Below, one piece after another: positions 1 to 9,862 of a stretch of 64,000 bases of DNA. Position numbers and translations under genes: made by a program. The DNA is from an uncultured Pelagibacteraceae bacterium (GTDB lineage Bacteria > Pseudomonadota > Alphaproteobacteria > Pelagibacterales > Pelagibacteraceae). The notes under the pieces were generated by a model that saw nothing but the letters and a program-made list of their open reading frames with translations, searched no databases and was not told the origin of the DNA. The stretch covers positions 1-64,000 of the forward strand of contig CABYPZ010000004.1 of the NCBI GenBank assembly GCA_902521005.1. Direction: 5' to 3'. How positions within the stretch are numbered: the stretch's first letter is position 1; each line of letters starts with the position of its first letter.

Positions 1-606
1 ATTTTTTTCTTTTAGGTAAGAACTTATTCCTCCAATTGTTCCTCCTGTTCCTGATGCACATACAAATCCATCAATTTTACCATCTGTTTGTTCCCATATT
101 TCAGGACCAGTTGTTTCATAATGACCTTTAGCATTTGCTATATTGTCAAATTGATTTGCCCAAACGACACCATGGTTATTAGAACTTTTTAATTCTTTAG
201 CTAGTCTTCCTGCAACTTTTACATAATTACCATCATCTTTATAAGGTTTTGCAGGCACTAATCTTAAATCTGCTCCAATATTTTTTAGAGTATCTTTTTT
301 TTCTTGTGTTTGATTATCATTCATTACAATAATTGTTTTATAACCAAGTGAATTACCAAGTAAGCACAAACCTATACCCGTATTACCAGCTGTTCCTTCA
401 ACAATAGTTCCACCCTTAGATATTAATTTTTTATTTTCAGCATCCTTTATAAGTGCAAGTGCTGCCCTATCTTTCACTGATCCACCAGGATTTAAATATT
501 CTGCTTTACCAAAAATATTACAACCTGTTATCTCAGAGGCTGCTTTAAGTTTTATTAACGGTGTATTACCTATCGATTGTAAAAAATCATTATGATATTT
601 TTTCAT
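1..606 (-). CDS. cysK: cysteine synthase A, C-terminus cut by window edge
   Basis: Reverse-strand translation [57 protein letters not shown]...GTAGNTGIGL, typical PLP-dependent cysteine synthase; start overlaps the cysE stop. Confidence 0.9.
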   Translation of the reverse strand, partial: MKKYHNDFLQSIGNTPLIKLKAASEITGCNIFGKAEYLNPGGSVKDRAALALIKDAENKKLISKGGTIVEGTAGNTGIGLCLLGNSLGYKTIIVMNDNQTQEKKDTLKNIGADLRLVPAKPYKDDGNYVKVAGRLAKELKSSNNHGVVWANQFDNIANAKGHYETTGPEIWEQTDGKIDGFVCASGTGGTIGGISSYLKEKN

Positions 607-1181
607 TAATCACTTTCCTTACTTTCTTCAGTTACGGCGTAAGGTTTAAATTCTTCAGTTGTGGTTCCAACATTTCTTGCAGGTATACCAATCATAACTG
701 CATTCTCAGGAACATCTTTAGTTACAACAGCGTTTGATCCGATCTTAGCGTTCTTTCCAACTTCAATTGGACCCAAAACTTGTGCACCAGAACCAACTAC
801 AACATTATCTTTTAAAGTTGGATGTCTTTTTACATGCCTTTGTTCGTTTGAATTTATGCTTGGTGAAATTCCACCGAGTGTAGCATTATGATAAATAGTT
901 ACGTTATCTCCAATCTCTGAAGTTTCTCCAATCACAACTCCCATTCCATGATCTATAAATAAATTTTTTCCAATTTTTGCAGCAGGATGTATTTCTATCC
1001 CAGTAATAAACCTTGCTAACTGAGAAATCATTCTTGCCACTAAATAAAATTTTGCTACAGAAAAAAAATTAGCAATCTTATATAAAAAAACTGCTTTAAC
1101 CCCAGGGTAAGTCAGAATTATACTTAGCTTTGACTTTGCTGCAGGATCTCTATCAATAATAGATTGTAAGTAGCTGTTCAT
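606..1181 (-). CDS. cysE: serine O-acetyltransferase
   Basis: Hexapeptide-repeat protein, [44 protein letters not shown]; adjacent to cysK. Confidence 0.92.
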   Translation of the reverse strand: MNSYLQSIIDRDPAAKSKLSIILTYPGVKAVFLYKIANFFSVAKFYLVARMISQLARFITGIEIHPAAKIGKNLFIDHGMGVVIGETSEIGDNVTIYHNATLGGISPSINSNEQRHVKRHPTLKDNVVVGSGAQVLGPIEVGKNAKIGSNAVVTKDVPENAVMIGIPARNVGTTTEEFKPYAVTEESKESD

Positions 1182-1217
1182 GACGGTTTATATAGTGATT
1201 TATTTAAAAAATTAAAC

Positions 1218-1913
1218 CTAATTTATTTGATCTAAAGTGAGACCTTTTACGTTAGCTGGTACTGCGACATCCATCATTTTAGGATTTGCTAAATTAAGAT
1301 TATCCATTATTTCTGCATACTGATCTGGTGAAGATACTTGTAATCTTGGATTATTTTTTTTCTCATTCTCGATACTTGAAAATTTTTTACCATTATAATC
1401 ATGAGCTGGATAAACTAAGGTTTTTTCTGGGAGTTTTAACAACTTATTAAACAATGAATTATAAGCATCATATGCATTTCCATTTTGAAAGTCTGTTCTT
1501 CCTGTCCCATTTATTAGAAGCGTGTCACCAGTAAAAACTCTATCGTTCATTAAATAACTATATGAACAGTCGGTATGGCCTGGAGTATACAAAGCTCTGA
1601 GTTTTATATTTTCTACTTCAATCTCATCATCCTCTTTAATTTTAATATCAATGACCTCAGATTTAGATTTTTCACCCATTATTCTTGAACAATTAGTTCT
1701 TTTATTTAATTCATTCATTGCAGTAATATGATCTGCATGTATATGAGTATCAATAACTTTAACTAACTTAAGATCCAATTTGTTAAGTAAATTTGTATAA
1801 TCTTCTACATTATCAATAACTGGATCAATAATTAATGCTTCTCTTCCTTTGCCACTTGAAATTACATAAGTGTAAGTTGATGATTTGTTATCAAAAAGTT
1901 GTTCGAATATCAT
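1218..1913 (-). CDS. MBL-fold persulfide dioxygenase-like (ETHE1/PDO family)
   Basis: DTHIHADHITA metal motif, TPGHTDCSYSY, FTGDTLLINGTGRTDFQNG and YPAHDYNG, as in ETHE1-type PDOs. Confidence 0.85.
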   Translation of the reverse strand: MIFEQLFDNKSSTYTYVISSGKGREALIIDPVIDNVEDYTNLLNKLDLKLVKVIDTHIHADHITAMNELNKRTNCSRIMGEKSKSEVIDIKIKEDDEIEVENIKLRALYTPGHTDCSYSYLMNDRVFTGDTLLINGTGRTDFQNGNAYDAYNSLFNKLLKLPEKTLVYPAHDYNGKKFSSIENEKKNNPRLQVSSPDQYAEIMDNLNLANPKMMDVAVPANVKGLTLDQIN

Positions 1914-1936
1914 AAGGTAATATTATTTACCTAAGA

Positions 1937-3169
1937 TTATTTTTCAAGAGATTTATGATTTGGTTTTGCCCACTCTTTTCCTTTAAACATTACATTCCAT
2001 TGTAACCACGGAAAAAGTTTAGATTTCATCTGCCAATATAAAGAGCTAGGTTTTGTAGGATCAAATGGAAAACTAGGTGTGACTTTACCACCATAACAAA
2101 ATTCAGCTAACATTACTTTTCCATAAGCTACAGTCAAAGGACATGCCCCATAACCATCATAATTTCTATAATCTTCAGAAGATTTATTAATATCTTTGAC
2201 AATATTATGAGCAACTATAGGAGCTTGTTTTCTTACAGCTGCGCCTGTTTTTGCATTTGGTGCATTCATAACATCACCTAAGCTATAAACATTTTCGTAT
2301 TTTGTATGTCTTAAAGTTCCAACTTTATGATCTACATCAACCCAACCTCCAGCATCAGCTAAAGGACTGTTTTTAATAAAATCTGGAGAAGTTTGTGGAG
2401 GTGTAACATGTATAAAATCAAATTTTTTAGTTACTTCTTTAGAGTTGCCATCTTTATCAGATTGCTTAAATACAGCTTCCTTCGCTTGTCCATCTATAGA
2501 AATTAAATTATGTTGGAAACTTCTTTGAATTCCATAAGAGTCACATATTTCATTAAGTGGACCTTGAAAGTGTGGTACTCCAAATATAACTGGTTTAGCA
2601 CAAAGAAATTCTAAATGGCTATCATTAAGTTTACCTTTTTTCTTTAAATGATCAGCAGCTAAATATGCAATTTTTTGTGGAGCTCCAGCACATTTAATTG
2701 GCATTGGTGGCTCAGTAAACAATAACGTACCACCATCTAAATTTTTTAAGCATTCCCAAGTATATGTTGCCATTTCAGCAGAATAATTTGTACATACATT
2801 ATTTTTACCAAGACTTTCTTTTAACCCTGCAACACCATCAAAATTCAATTTTAAACCAGGACAAACAACTAAATAATCATACGTATAAGTATTGCTGTTT
2901 GTTTTAACTGAGTTTGAATCAGGCATAAACTCTTCTGCATGTTCTTTAATCCATTTAACATAACTAGGCATTACTTCAGACATTGGTTTTATTGTATTAC
3001 CTACATCATAAGCTCCTGCTCCAACCAAGGTCCAGGCAGCTTGATATAATGATTTTTCTGAAGGTTCTATTATTGAAATACTTAAATCTGATTTTAAACT
3101 ATTAATTCTTGACGCAACTGTTATCCCTGCACAACCACCACCAACAATAAGAACATTTGAGTGTTCCAT
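1937..3169 (-). CDS. FAD-dependent sulfide:quinone oxidoreductase family protein
   Basis: N-terminal GGGCAGI dinucleotide-binding motif, YQAAWTLVGAG, C-terminal SQR-like GDVMNAPNAKTGAAVRKQAP; next to PDO gene. Confidence 0.82.
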   Translation of the reverse strand: MEHSNVLIVGGGCAGITVASRINSLKSDLSISIIEPSEKSLYQAAWTLVGAGAYDVGNTIKPMSEVMPSYVKWIKEHAEEFMPDSNSVKTNSNTYTYDYLVVCPGLKLNFDGVAGLKESLGKNNVCTNYSAEMATYTWECLKNLDGGTLLFTEPPMPIKCAGAPQKIAYLAADHLKKKGKLNDSHLEFLCAKPVIFGVPHFQGPLNEICDSYGIQRSFQHNLISIDGQAKEAVFKQSDKDGNSKEVTKKFDFIHVTPPQTSPDFIKNSPLADAGGWVDVDHKVGTLRHTKYENVYSLGDVMNAPNAKTGAAVRKQAPIVAHNIVKDINKSSEDYRNYDGYGACPLTVAYGKVMLAEFCYGGKVTPSFPFDPTKPSSLYWQMKSKLFPWLQWNVMFKGKEWAKPNHKSLEK

Positions 3170-3242
3170 AATAATAAAAGACTAACATCTTTTAAAATAA
3201 TAGATATACATCCTAATAGTTGTCTTTGATTTTCAAATATCG

Positions 3243-3288
3243 TTGATAAATCTAACTAATTATTTATAATCATTCTAAAAAAAAGGAG
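3243..3288 (+). promoter_or_regulatory. sigma70-like promoter (TTGATA-N16-TATAAT) and RBS AAGGAG for peroxiredoxin gene
   Basis: TTGATA at 3243-3248, TATAAT at 3265-3270, AAGGAG at 3283-3288, ATG at 3295. Confidence 0.6.
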
Positions 3289-3294
3289 AATTAA

Positions 3295-3957
3295 ATGACT
3301 TTAAAAATTAATACTATGGCACCTGACTTTAAAGCCAAAACTCAACTAGGCGATATATCTTTTCATGATTGGTTGGGTGATAGCTGGGGTGTTTTATTTT
3401 CACATCCAAAAGATTTCACACCAGTTTGTACTACTGAACTTGGAGCATTAGCAAAAATGAAACCAGAATTTGACATAAGAAATGTTAAAGTAATTGGTTT
3501 AAGTGTAGACCCAGTAGATGACCATGTAAAATGGTTAAATGATATTACTGATGTTTGTGGAATGAAACCTGAGTATCCAATAATAGCAGATGAGAAATTA
3601 GAAGTTGCAAAACTTTATAATATGCTAGAAGGAGATGCAGGTGTTACATCAATGGGTAGAACTGCTGTAGATAACGAAACTGTTAGAACAGTCTACGTTA
3701 TTAGACCAGATAAAAGAATTGGACTATTTTTGACTTATCCAATGACAACTGGAAGAAATTTTGCGGAAATTTTGAGAGCAATAGACTCAATGCAGAGAAC
3801 TGCTAAGCATAAAATTGCAACTCCTGCAGATTGGCAACCAGGGGAAAAGGTTATTATTATACCCAAGGTTACCAATGAGGAAGCAAAGAAAATTTATCCA
3901 GATGGTTGGGAAACAGTAAAACCTTATTTACGAAAAGTTCCAGATCCACAAAAATAG
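3295..3957 (+). CDS. peroxiredoxin, 1-Cys Prx6-like
   Basis: SHPKDFTPVCTTELG motif, Prx6-type length and C-terminal domain. Confidence 0.92.
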   Translation: MTLKINTMAPDFKAKTQLGDISFHDWLGDSWGVLFSHPKDFTPVCTTELGALAKMKPEFDIRNVKVIGLSVDPVDDHVKWLNDITDVCGMKPEYPIIADEKLEVAKLYNMLEGDAGVTSMGRTAVDNETVRTVYVIRPDKRIGLFLTYPMTTGRNFAEILRAIDSMQRTAKHKIATPADWQPGEKVIIIPKVTNEEAKKIYPDGWETVKPYLRKVPDPQK

Positions 3958-3958
3958 T

Positions 3959-4615
3959 TTGGATACAAAAGTTTTAAACCAACAATCTCAGCATTGGGAA
4001 AAAAATTTCTCAAATAAGCCTGAGATGTTTGGTTTAGAGCCAAGTCTATCTGCCAAAAAATCCTTAGAAATTTTTAAAAAAAATAAAATTACAAATATAT
4101 TAGAGCTTGGTGCAGGTCTTGGAAGAGATACTATTTTTTTTGCTCAAAACTCTATTCAAGTCCATGCTCTTGATTATAGCCCTTCAGGGATAAAGGTAAT
4201 AAAAGAAAAGGCTAAAAAATATAATTTAGATCATTTAATTACAGCTGAAATTTTTGACATTAGAGACTCATTTAAAATAAATAATAAATTTTTTGATGCG
4301 TGTTATTCTCATATGCTTTATTGCATGGCTTTATCAACTTTGGATTTAATTAAAATAAATGCTGAAATTAATAGAGTTTTAAAGCAAGGAGGATTGAATA
4401 TTTATACTGTTAGAAATGACATTGATGGAGATTATAAAAATGGAATACATAGAGGTGAAGATATGTATGAAGCAAATGGATTTATTGTTCATTTTTTTAC
4501 AAAAGAAAAAATAAATAGCCTGTTAAATGGCTTTGATAATTTAATATTAGAGCAATTTGACGAAGGTAATTTTCCAAGAAAACTATACTTTGTAGTAAAT
4601 AAAAAAAATAATTAA
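3959..4615 (+). CDS. class I SAM-dependent methyltransferase (TTG start)
   Basis: LELGAGLGRDTIFFA motif I; TTG start right after the prx stop. Confidence 0.8.
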   Translation: MDTKVLNQQSQHWEKNFSNKPEMFGLEPSLSAKKSLEIFKKNKITNILELGAGLGRDTIFFAQNSIQVHALDYSPSGIKVIKEKAKKYNLDHLITAEIFDIRDSFKINNKFFDACYSHMLYCMALSTLDLIKINAEINRVLKQGGLNIYTVRNDIDGDYKNGIHRGEDMYEANGFIVHFFTKEKINSLLNGFDNLILEQFDEGNFPRKLYFVVNKKNN

Positions 4616-5310
4616 GTAGATTTATATTTTTTCATACAAATTTCAGCTAAAAGTAAGTTTGGATCAATAAAAGTCTTAGACTCCTTCGCTTTCTTAAATG
4701 ATTTGTATGCAAATATTGCTATAGGTAGCTCAGTACATCCAAGGATTATTTTTTTACATTTTTTCCTTATTAAGAAGTTTACAGAAGATTTGATAGCTTT
4801 TTCAGCATCTTTAACTCTTCCCATTTTAACCAATTTAATTGCTTTATTAACTGATTTTTTTTGAATATTTTTACTAGGACTTATCAATTGAAAATTTCTA
4901 TCAAAATAGTTGTTATAGATTTTCGTTTTCAAAGTAGCCTCTGTACATAAAATTCCAATTTTTGAATTTTTTTTACATGTTTTGCTTGTGTAATTATAAA
5001 CCTCTTTTGGCATACTGATCAGCGGAACATTTATTTTTTTTTGTATATCGGCGTGCCAGTAGTGAGCTGTGTTACATGGCATGACAATAAATTTACATTT
5101 ATTTTTTTGCAACATTTTGCAACCAGCTACTAGTTCTTTTAAAACATTAGTATATTTTTTTAAGTTTTCTGGTCTTTTAGGTGTGTTAGATTTGTTATAA
5201 AGTATAAACATAGGATACTTTTGATCCATTTTTCCTCTATTCAATTTTGCAAGCTTATTACAAAAATCTAAACCTGCTTGTGTTCCCATTCCTCCTAAAA
5301 TTCCAATCAT
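4612..5310 (-). CDS. aspartate/glutamate racemase family protein
   Basis: MIGILGGMGTQAGLDFC, MPCNTAHYW and ILGCTELPI motifs. Confidence 0.88.
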   Translation of the reverse strand: MIGILGGMGTQAGLDFCNKLAKLNRGKMDQKYPMFILYNKSNTPKRPENLKKYTNVLKELVAGCKMLQKNKCKFIVMPCNTAHYWHADIQKKINVPLISMPKEVYNYTSKTCKKNSKIGILCTEATLKTKIYNNYFDRNFQLISPSKNIQKKSVNKAIKLVKMGRVKDAEKAIKSSVNFLIRKKCKKIILGCTELPIAIFAYKSFKKAKESKTFIDPNLLLAEICMKKYKST

Positions 5311-5449
5311 AAATCGATAAATTATTTTAATAAGTTAAAAAATATATATCCAATTTATTAACATTAAAATCAATGATTAATTACCCTTAGGTATCTGTCT
5401 AGCTAATTTAAGTTATCAAAGGCTATAAAAAAGGAGTATAGATCTCTTA

Positions 5450-6619
5450 ATGAATAAAAATCTAGTTATACTGACTTTGAGTCAAATTTTTAGTTTTACT
5501 GCTGCACCAGTAACAGTTTTTTTAAGTGGAATTATTGGCTCTCAAATCAGTCCATTGAAATCACTATCAACACTACCAATGTCTATATCTGTTGTTGGTA
5601 TAGCAATAGGCGCAATCTTTGCCACTAAGGTAATGAGTATGTTTGGAAGAAAAGCAGGATTTATATCTGCATCTATAGGAAATTCTCTAATTTCATTACT
5701 AGCTGCCTTTGCGATAATGCAACAGAGTTTTTATTTATTTTGCTTTGCTAATTTTTTTATTGGTGTTGGTATGGCATTTACACATCAATACCGTTTTGCT
5801 GCAGCTGAAAGTGTAGAAAAGGATAAAGTACCCAAAGCAATTTCTATAATATTATTAGGTGGAATTGTATCAGCGTTTTTAGGACCAGGCATTGCAAATT
5901 ATGCTAAAGATATTGTAAGTGAAAATTTATATGTTGGATCTTATCTTGCACTTTCAATTTTAACAATTATTCCGGTAATTTTCTTTTTATTTTACGAGAA
6001 TACATCAGAAGTAGTTTCTAATGTTACAAACTCAGGAAGAAGTTATTTTGAATTAATTTCACAACCAAGATTTTTACAAGCAATAGTGGCAGCAGCATTT
6101 GGTTATGCAATAATGACATTTTTGATGACCGCTACCCCTTTAAGTATGCATGTAATGGACAATATGAGTCTAAGCAAAACAAGCATTGTTATACAATTTC
6201 ATGTAGCTTCAATGTTTTTGCCTTCCTTAGTAACTGGTCATCTAGTTAAAAAATTTGGTCATAGTAAAATAATGTATGCAGGAGTATTTCTTTATAGCAT
6301 TACAATAATAGCTAGTTTCTTTGAGCAAACTTTTAATAATTATATGTTTGCATTAATTTTTTTAGGATTGGGATGGAATTTTTTATTTATATCTGGAACG
6401 AGTTTGCTTGTTTTAACTTATAGAGAGGAAGAAAAATTCAGAGCCCAAGGATTAAATGATTTTATTGTATATTCAATCCATGCTACAGGAAGTTTATCAG
6501 CTGGAATTTTAATAGCACTTTCAAACTGGAAGACTATGAATATTATATGTATTCCTTTAATGATTTTAATTATTTTAACTACTTTAAGAGCAGATATTCT
6601 TAGTAAAAAAAATAAATGA
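5450..6619 (+). CDS. MFS transporter
   Basis: About 12 hydrophobic segments, MFS motif-A-like GRKAGF. Confidence 0.85.
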   Translation: MNKNLVILTLSQIFSFTAAPVTVFLSGIIGSQISPLKSLSTLPMSISVVGIAIGAIFATKVMSMFGRKAGFISASIGNSLISLLAAFAIMQQSFYLFCFANFFIGVGMAFTHQYRFAAAESVEKDKVPKAISIILLGGIVSAFLGPGIANYAKDIVSENLYVGSYLALSILTIIPVIFFLFYENTSEVVSNVTNSGRSYFELISQPRFLQAIVAAAFGYAIMTFLMTATPLSMHVMDNMSLSKTSIVIQFHVASMFLPSLVTGHLVKKFGHSKIMYAGVFLYSITIIASFFEQTFNNYMFALIFLGLGWNFLFISGTSLLVLTYREEEKFRAQGLNDFIVYSIHATGSLSAGILIALSNWKTMNIICIPLMILIILTTLRADILSKKNK

Positions 6620-7230
6620 GCTTCTTAGCACTTGGTTTTTTGACAGGTTTAAGTTTAATTTTGGCTATTGGTGCTCAAAATATATTTGTAATGGAGCAAG
6701 GTTTAAAAAAACAATATATTTTTATAGTCTGTTTAATTTGCTCTATATCAGATCTAATCTTAATTTTTTTTGGAATTTTTTTATTTGAATATTTTAGAGA
6801 GTTTTTTACAAAAAGTATCGAGTTAACTTTAAATATATTATTATTTATTTTCTTAGTTTATTTTATTTATAATAAAATAAGATCACTTTATAAAAAATCT
6901 GATCTAAACTTTGGTAACGACATATTATCTTTAAAAAATATAATAATTAAAACATTAGGATTTACATATTTAAATCCACATGTTTATTCAGATACTGTAT
7001 TTTTTTTAGGCAATTTTTCAAAAAACTTTATAATAAATGATAAGATTCTTTTTGGTTTGGGCGCTTCATTAGCATCCTTCTTATTTTTTTTCTCTTTAGG
7101 ATATTTAGCAAAGTTTTTTTCTAGTTACTTGATTGATTCAAAAACATGGAAAACAATAAATTTTTTTATTATTATGTTTATGACTGTTTTATCTAGCTAT
7201 GTATTTTTAGATATTATAGATTTAGTTTGA
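6616..7230 (+). CDS. LysE-family amino-acid exporter
   Basis: LILAIGAQNIFVMEQGL N-terminus and LNPHVYSDT. Confidence 0.85.
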   Translation: MSFLALGFLTGLSLILAIGAQNIFVMEQGLKKQYIFIVCLICSISDLILIFFGIFLFEYFREFFTKSIELTLNILLFIFLVYFIYNKIRSLYKKSDLNFGNDILSLKNIIIKTLGFTYLNPHVYSDTVFFLGNFSKNFIINDKILFGLGASLASFLFFFSLGYLAKFFSSYLIDSKTWKTINFFIIMFMTVLSSYVFLDIIDLV

Positions 7231-7264
7231 CAGCGACATAGATAAATTAATAAGATAAATATTT

Positions 7265-8320
7265 ATGTCTAATATTGAGTTTTCAAATCTTAATAAGTCT
7301 TTTGGAAAAAATAAGATTATAACTAATTTTAATCTCAAAGGAAAAGAAGATGAATTCTTAGTTTTGGTAGGTCCTTCTGGTTGTGGAAAATCAACCCTAC
7401 TAAGAATGATAGCAGGATTAGAAAAGATAGATGAAGGAGAAATTAAAATAAATAATCAGATAATAAACGATCTTCATCCATCAAAGAGACAAACTGCAAT
7501 GGTTTTTCAATCTTATGCATTATATCCTCATATGAATGTATATGAGAATATGTCTTTTGGACTCAAAATAGAAAAAAAATCAAAAGAAGAAATACAAAAT
7601 AAAGTTCTAAATGCTGCAAAGATTCTTAAAATAGAAGAGCTTCTCGAGAGGAGACCAAAGGAATTATCAGGAGGGCAAAGACAAAGGGTTGCAATAGGAA
7701 GAGCTATTACACGTAATCCTAAAATTTTTTTATTTGATGAACCTTTGTCTAATTTAGATGCAGCTTTAAGAGCTGAAATGAGAGTAGAGATATCAAAACT
7801 ACATCAACAAATAAAAACAAACATGATCTATGTAACCCACGATCAAGTAGAAGCTATGACTTTAGCTGATAGAATAGTTATTTTAAACAAAGGTAATATT
7901 GAGCAAGTAGGTACTCCCGATGAAATTTATAAGGATCCAGATAATATTTTTGTCGCCCAATTTATTGGGACTCCAAAAATGAATATTTTAGAAATTGAAC
8001 CTAAAAATGTTTTATCTAACAAAATCCTAAAAGTATTAGGAAATGAAATATCATTTAATGAATTAAATTTTGATAAAAAAAAATATTTTATTGGCATTAG
8101 ACCAGAAAATTTTGATCTAAGTGATAATTCTGAATATAAATTTTCACCTAAAATTGAATTAATTGAAAATCTTGGAAACGAAAAGATTATATATATGAGA
8201 TTAGATGAACATCAATTAAGTGCAAAAATTTCAACTGAAATTAAAATTAATAAATCGTTTGGTTTTTCTCTTAAAAATATCTTTATTTTTGATGAAAATG
8301 GTCAAAGGATAAGATCTTAA
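7265..8320 (+). CDS. ABC transporter ATP-binding protein, UgpC/MalK/AglK type
   Basis: Walker A GPSGCGKST, signature LSGGQRQRVAIGRA, C-terminal MalK-like regulatory domain. Confidence 0.92.
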   Translation: MSNIEFSNLNKSFGKNKIITNFNLKGKEDEFLVLVGPSGCGKSTLLRMIAGLEKIDEGEIKINNQIINDLHPSKRQTAMVFQSYALYPHMNVYENMSFGLKIEKKSKEEIQNKVLNAAKILKIEELLERRPKELSGGQRQRVAIGRAITRNPKIFLFDEPLSNLDAALRAEMRVEISKLHQQIKTNMIYVTHDQVEAMTLADRIVILNKGNIEQVGTPDEIYKDPDNIFVAQFIGTPKMNILEIEPKNVLSNKILKVLGNEISFNELNFDKKKYFIGIRPENFDLSDNSEYKFSPKIELIENLGNEKIIYMRLDEHQLSAKISTEIKINKSFGFSLKNIFIFDENGQRIRS

Positions 8321-8412
8321 TACAACTAAAAATTGACTATTTATAAAATTATTAGTTATTTTATAACGTTTCTAACTTAGACATTTACTTTGAACTAATT
8401 GATTTCTTTTAT

Positions 8413-8427
8413 TGAAAATCATTCGCA
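8413..8427. promoter_or_regulatory. weak Fur-box-like element TGAAAATCATTCGCA upstream of sugar SBP
   Basis: 11/14 matches by eye to TGATAATnATTATCA; overlaps a TTGAAA-N17-TTTAAT promoter-like pair. Confidence 0.3.
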
Positions 8428-8484
8428 TTTATTATTTAATTAAGAATTAAGAGAGTAGACACTAAAATATAAGAGAGGGGATAT

Positions 8485-9810
8485 ATGAGAAAAATAATAT
8501 CAATATTTAGTGTAATAGCATTTTTATTTTCAAGTGTTGCTTACGCAGATATTAAATTCTGGACTACAGAAGTTCAGCCAGCCAGAATGGCAAAACAAGA
8601 AGAGATGGCTAAATCCTTTGAAGCTAAAACAGGAATTAAAGTTGAAGTAATTCCAATAGAAGAAAAAGATTTAGGAACTAGAGCAACTGCAGCCGCAGCT
8701 GCTGGAGATCTACCAGATGTAATTTACCATACTTTGCAATACGTGTTACCATGGGCAGAAGCTGGAATACTAGATGTCGATGCAAATAATGATGTTGTAA
8801 AAGAATTAGGTAAAAAAACATTTGCACCTGGTGCATTAAACATGGCTAAAAAAGGATCAAAGATTGCAGCTGTTCCAGTTGATGGTTGGACCCAGATGGT
8901 AGTGTATAGAAAAGATCTTTTTGAAGCAGCTGGTTTACAGCCACCAACAAATTATGCAAATATCACTAAAGCAATACAAACTTTATCAAGTGATAATATG
9001 TATGGATTTGTAGCAGCTACAAAAACTGACGAAAATTTTATGAGTCAGGTTTTAGAGCATGTTCTTTTAGCAAATGGTGTAAATATAGTAAAAAAAGGTG
9101 GAACAAAAAAACAAGGAAAAGCTTTAAAAAATTCACTTGAATTTTATAAAGTATTAGCAAAAGCAAGTCCTCCAGGAGAACTTTACTGGAAACAATCAAG
9201 AGCTCTGTATTTTGCAGGACGTACACCAATGATAATTTGGTCTCCATTTATTATGGATGAATTAGCAGGATTAAGAGACTCAGCGCCACCAACTTTCAAC
9301 GTTGATCCAACATCAAACGAATTAGCTCAAAAAACTGGTTTTATTACCAATTTTAGTGGTCCTAATAATAAAAAAGGAGCAGCTTGGGCAGATATTAGAT
9401 ACTTTGGAATAACTGCTGATGCAGATACAGATGAAGCAAAACAATTCATCATGTACTCAATGGATGAAGGTTATACGAGTACTTTATCTATCGCGCCTGA
9501 AGGTAAATTTCCTGTAAGAAGAGGAAATTCAAGTGATGCAAATGCATTTACAAAAGCTTGGAGTAAATTACCGGTTGGAGTTGATAGAAAAGCTCCTTTA
9601 ACAGATCTATACTCTCCAGATGTTATTAATAACATAGTAGCAGGATTAGATACTGCAAGCAGATGGGGTGTTAAAGAAGGAGAGCTATCAAGAGCATCAA
9701 AAATTATTAACGCTCAGTTTATAAACAGAATCGCTAGAGAATATATAGACGATCAAATCTCTGTTGATGAAGCTGTTGATAAAATTAATGCTGAATTAGC
9801 TAAATTCTAA
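8485..9810 (+). CDS. extracellular solute-binding protein (family 1) of carbohydrate ABC transporter
   Basis: Signal peptide, EVQPARMAKQEEMAKSFEAKTGIKVEVIPI; flanked by MalK-type ATPase and MalF/MalG-type permeases. Confidence 0.9.
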   Translation: MRKIISIFSVIAFLFSSVAYADIKFWTTEVQPARMAKQEEMAKSFEAKTGIKVEVIPIEEKDLGTRATAAAAAGDLPDVIYHTLQYVLPWAEAGILDVDANNDVVKELGKKTFAPGALNMAKKGSKIAAVPVDGWTQMVVYRKDLFEAAGLQPPTNYANITKAIQTLSSDNMYGFVAATKTDENFMSQVLEHVLLANGVNIVKKGGTKKQGKALKNSLEFYKVLAKASPPGELYWKQSRALYFAGRTPMIIWSPFIMDELAGLRDSAPPTFNVDPTSNELAQKTGFITNFSGPNNKKGAAWADIRYFGITADADTDEAKQFIMYSMDEGYTSTLSIAPEGKFPVRRGNSSDANAFTKAWSKLPVGVDRKAPLTDLYSPDVINNIVAGLDTASRWGVKEGELSRASKIINAQFINRIAREYIDDQISVDEAVDKINAELAKF

Positions 9811-9830
9811 TAATTTAAATTTTTAAAAAA

Positions 9831-9862
9831 AGCGGATAATATATTTTATCCGCTTTTTTTTT
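9831..9862 (+). terminator. intra-operon hairpin plus T-tract (AGCGGATAA/TTATCCGCT) after SBP gene
   Basis: Perfect 9-bp stem 9831-9839/9846-9854, 6-nt loop, T-tract to 9862; permease ATG starts at 9863. Confidence 0.85.

Noticed and set aside
661-891. Short ORFs antisense to supported genes (e.g. 661-891, 9038-9247, 14079-14324, 15354-15560, 15992-16186, 21465-21755, 27096-27353, 28760-28975, 44967-45251, 47136-47474, 54154-54348, 58909-59202, 62948-63160)
   Set aside because: All lie inside convincing genes in other frames and read as compositional artefacts.
8341-8366. Inverted repeat TTATAAAAT/ATTTTATAA downstream of the MalK-type gene
   Set aside because: All A/T stem without GC pairs or a proper T-tract; too weak to call a terminator.
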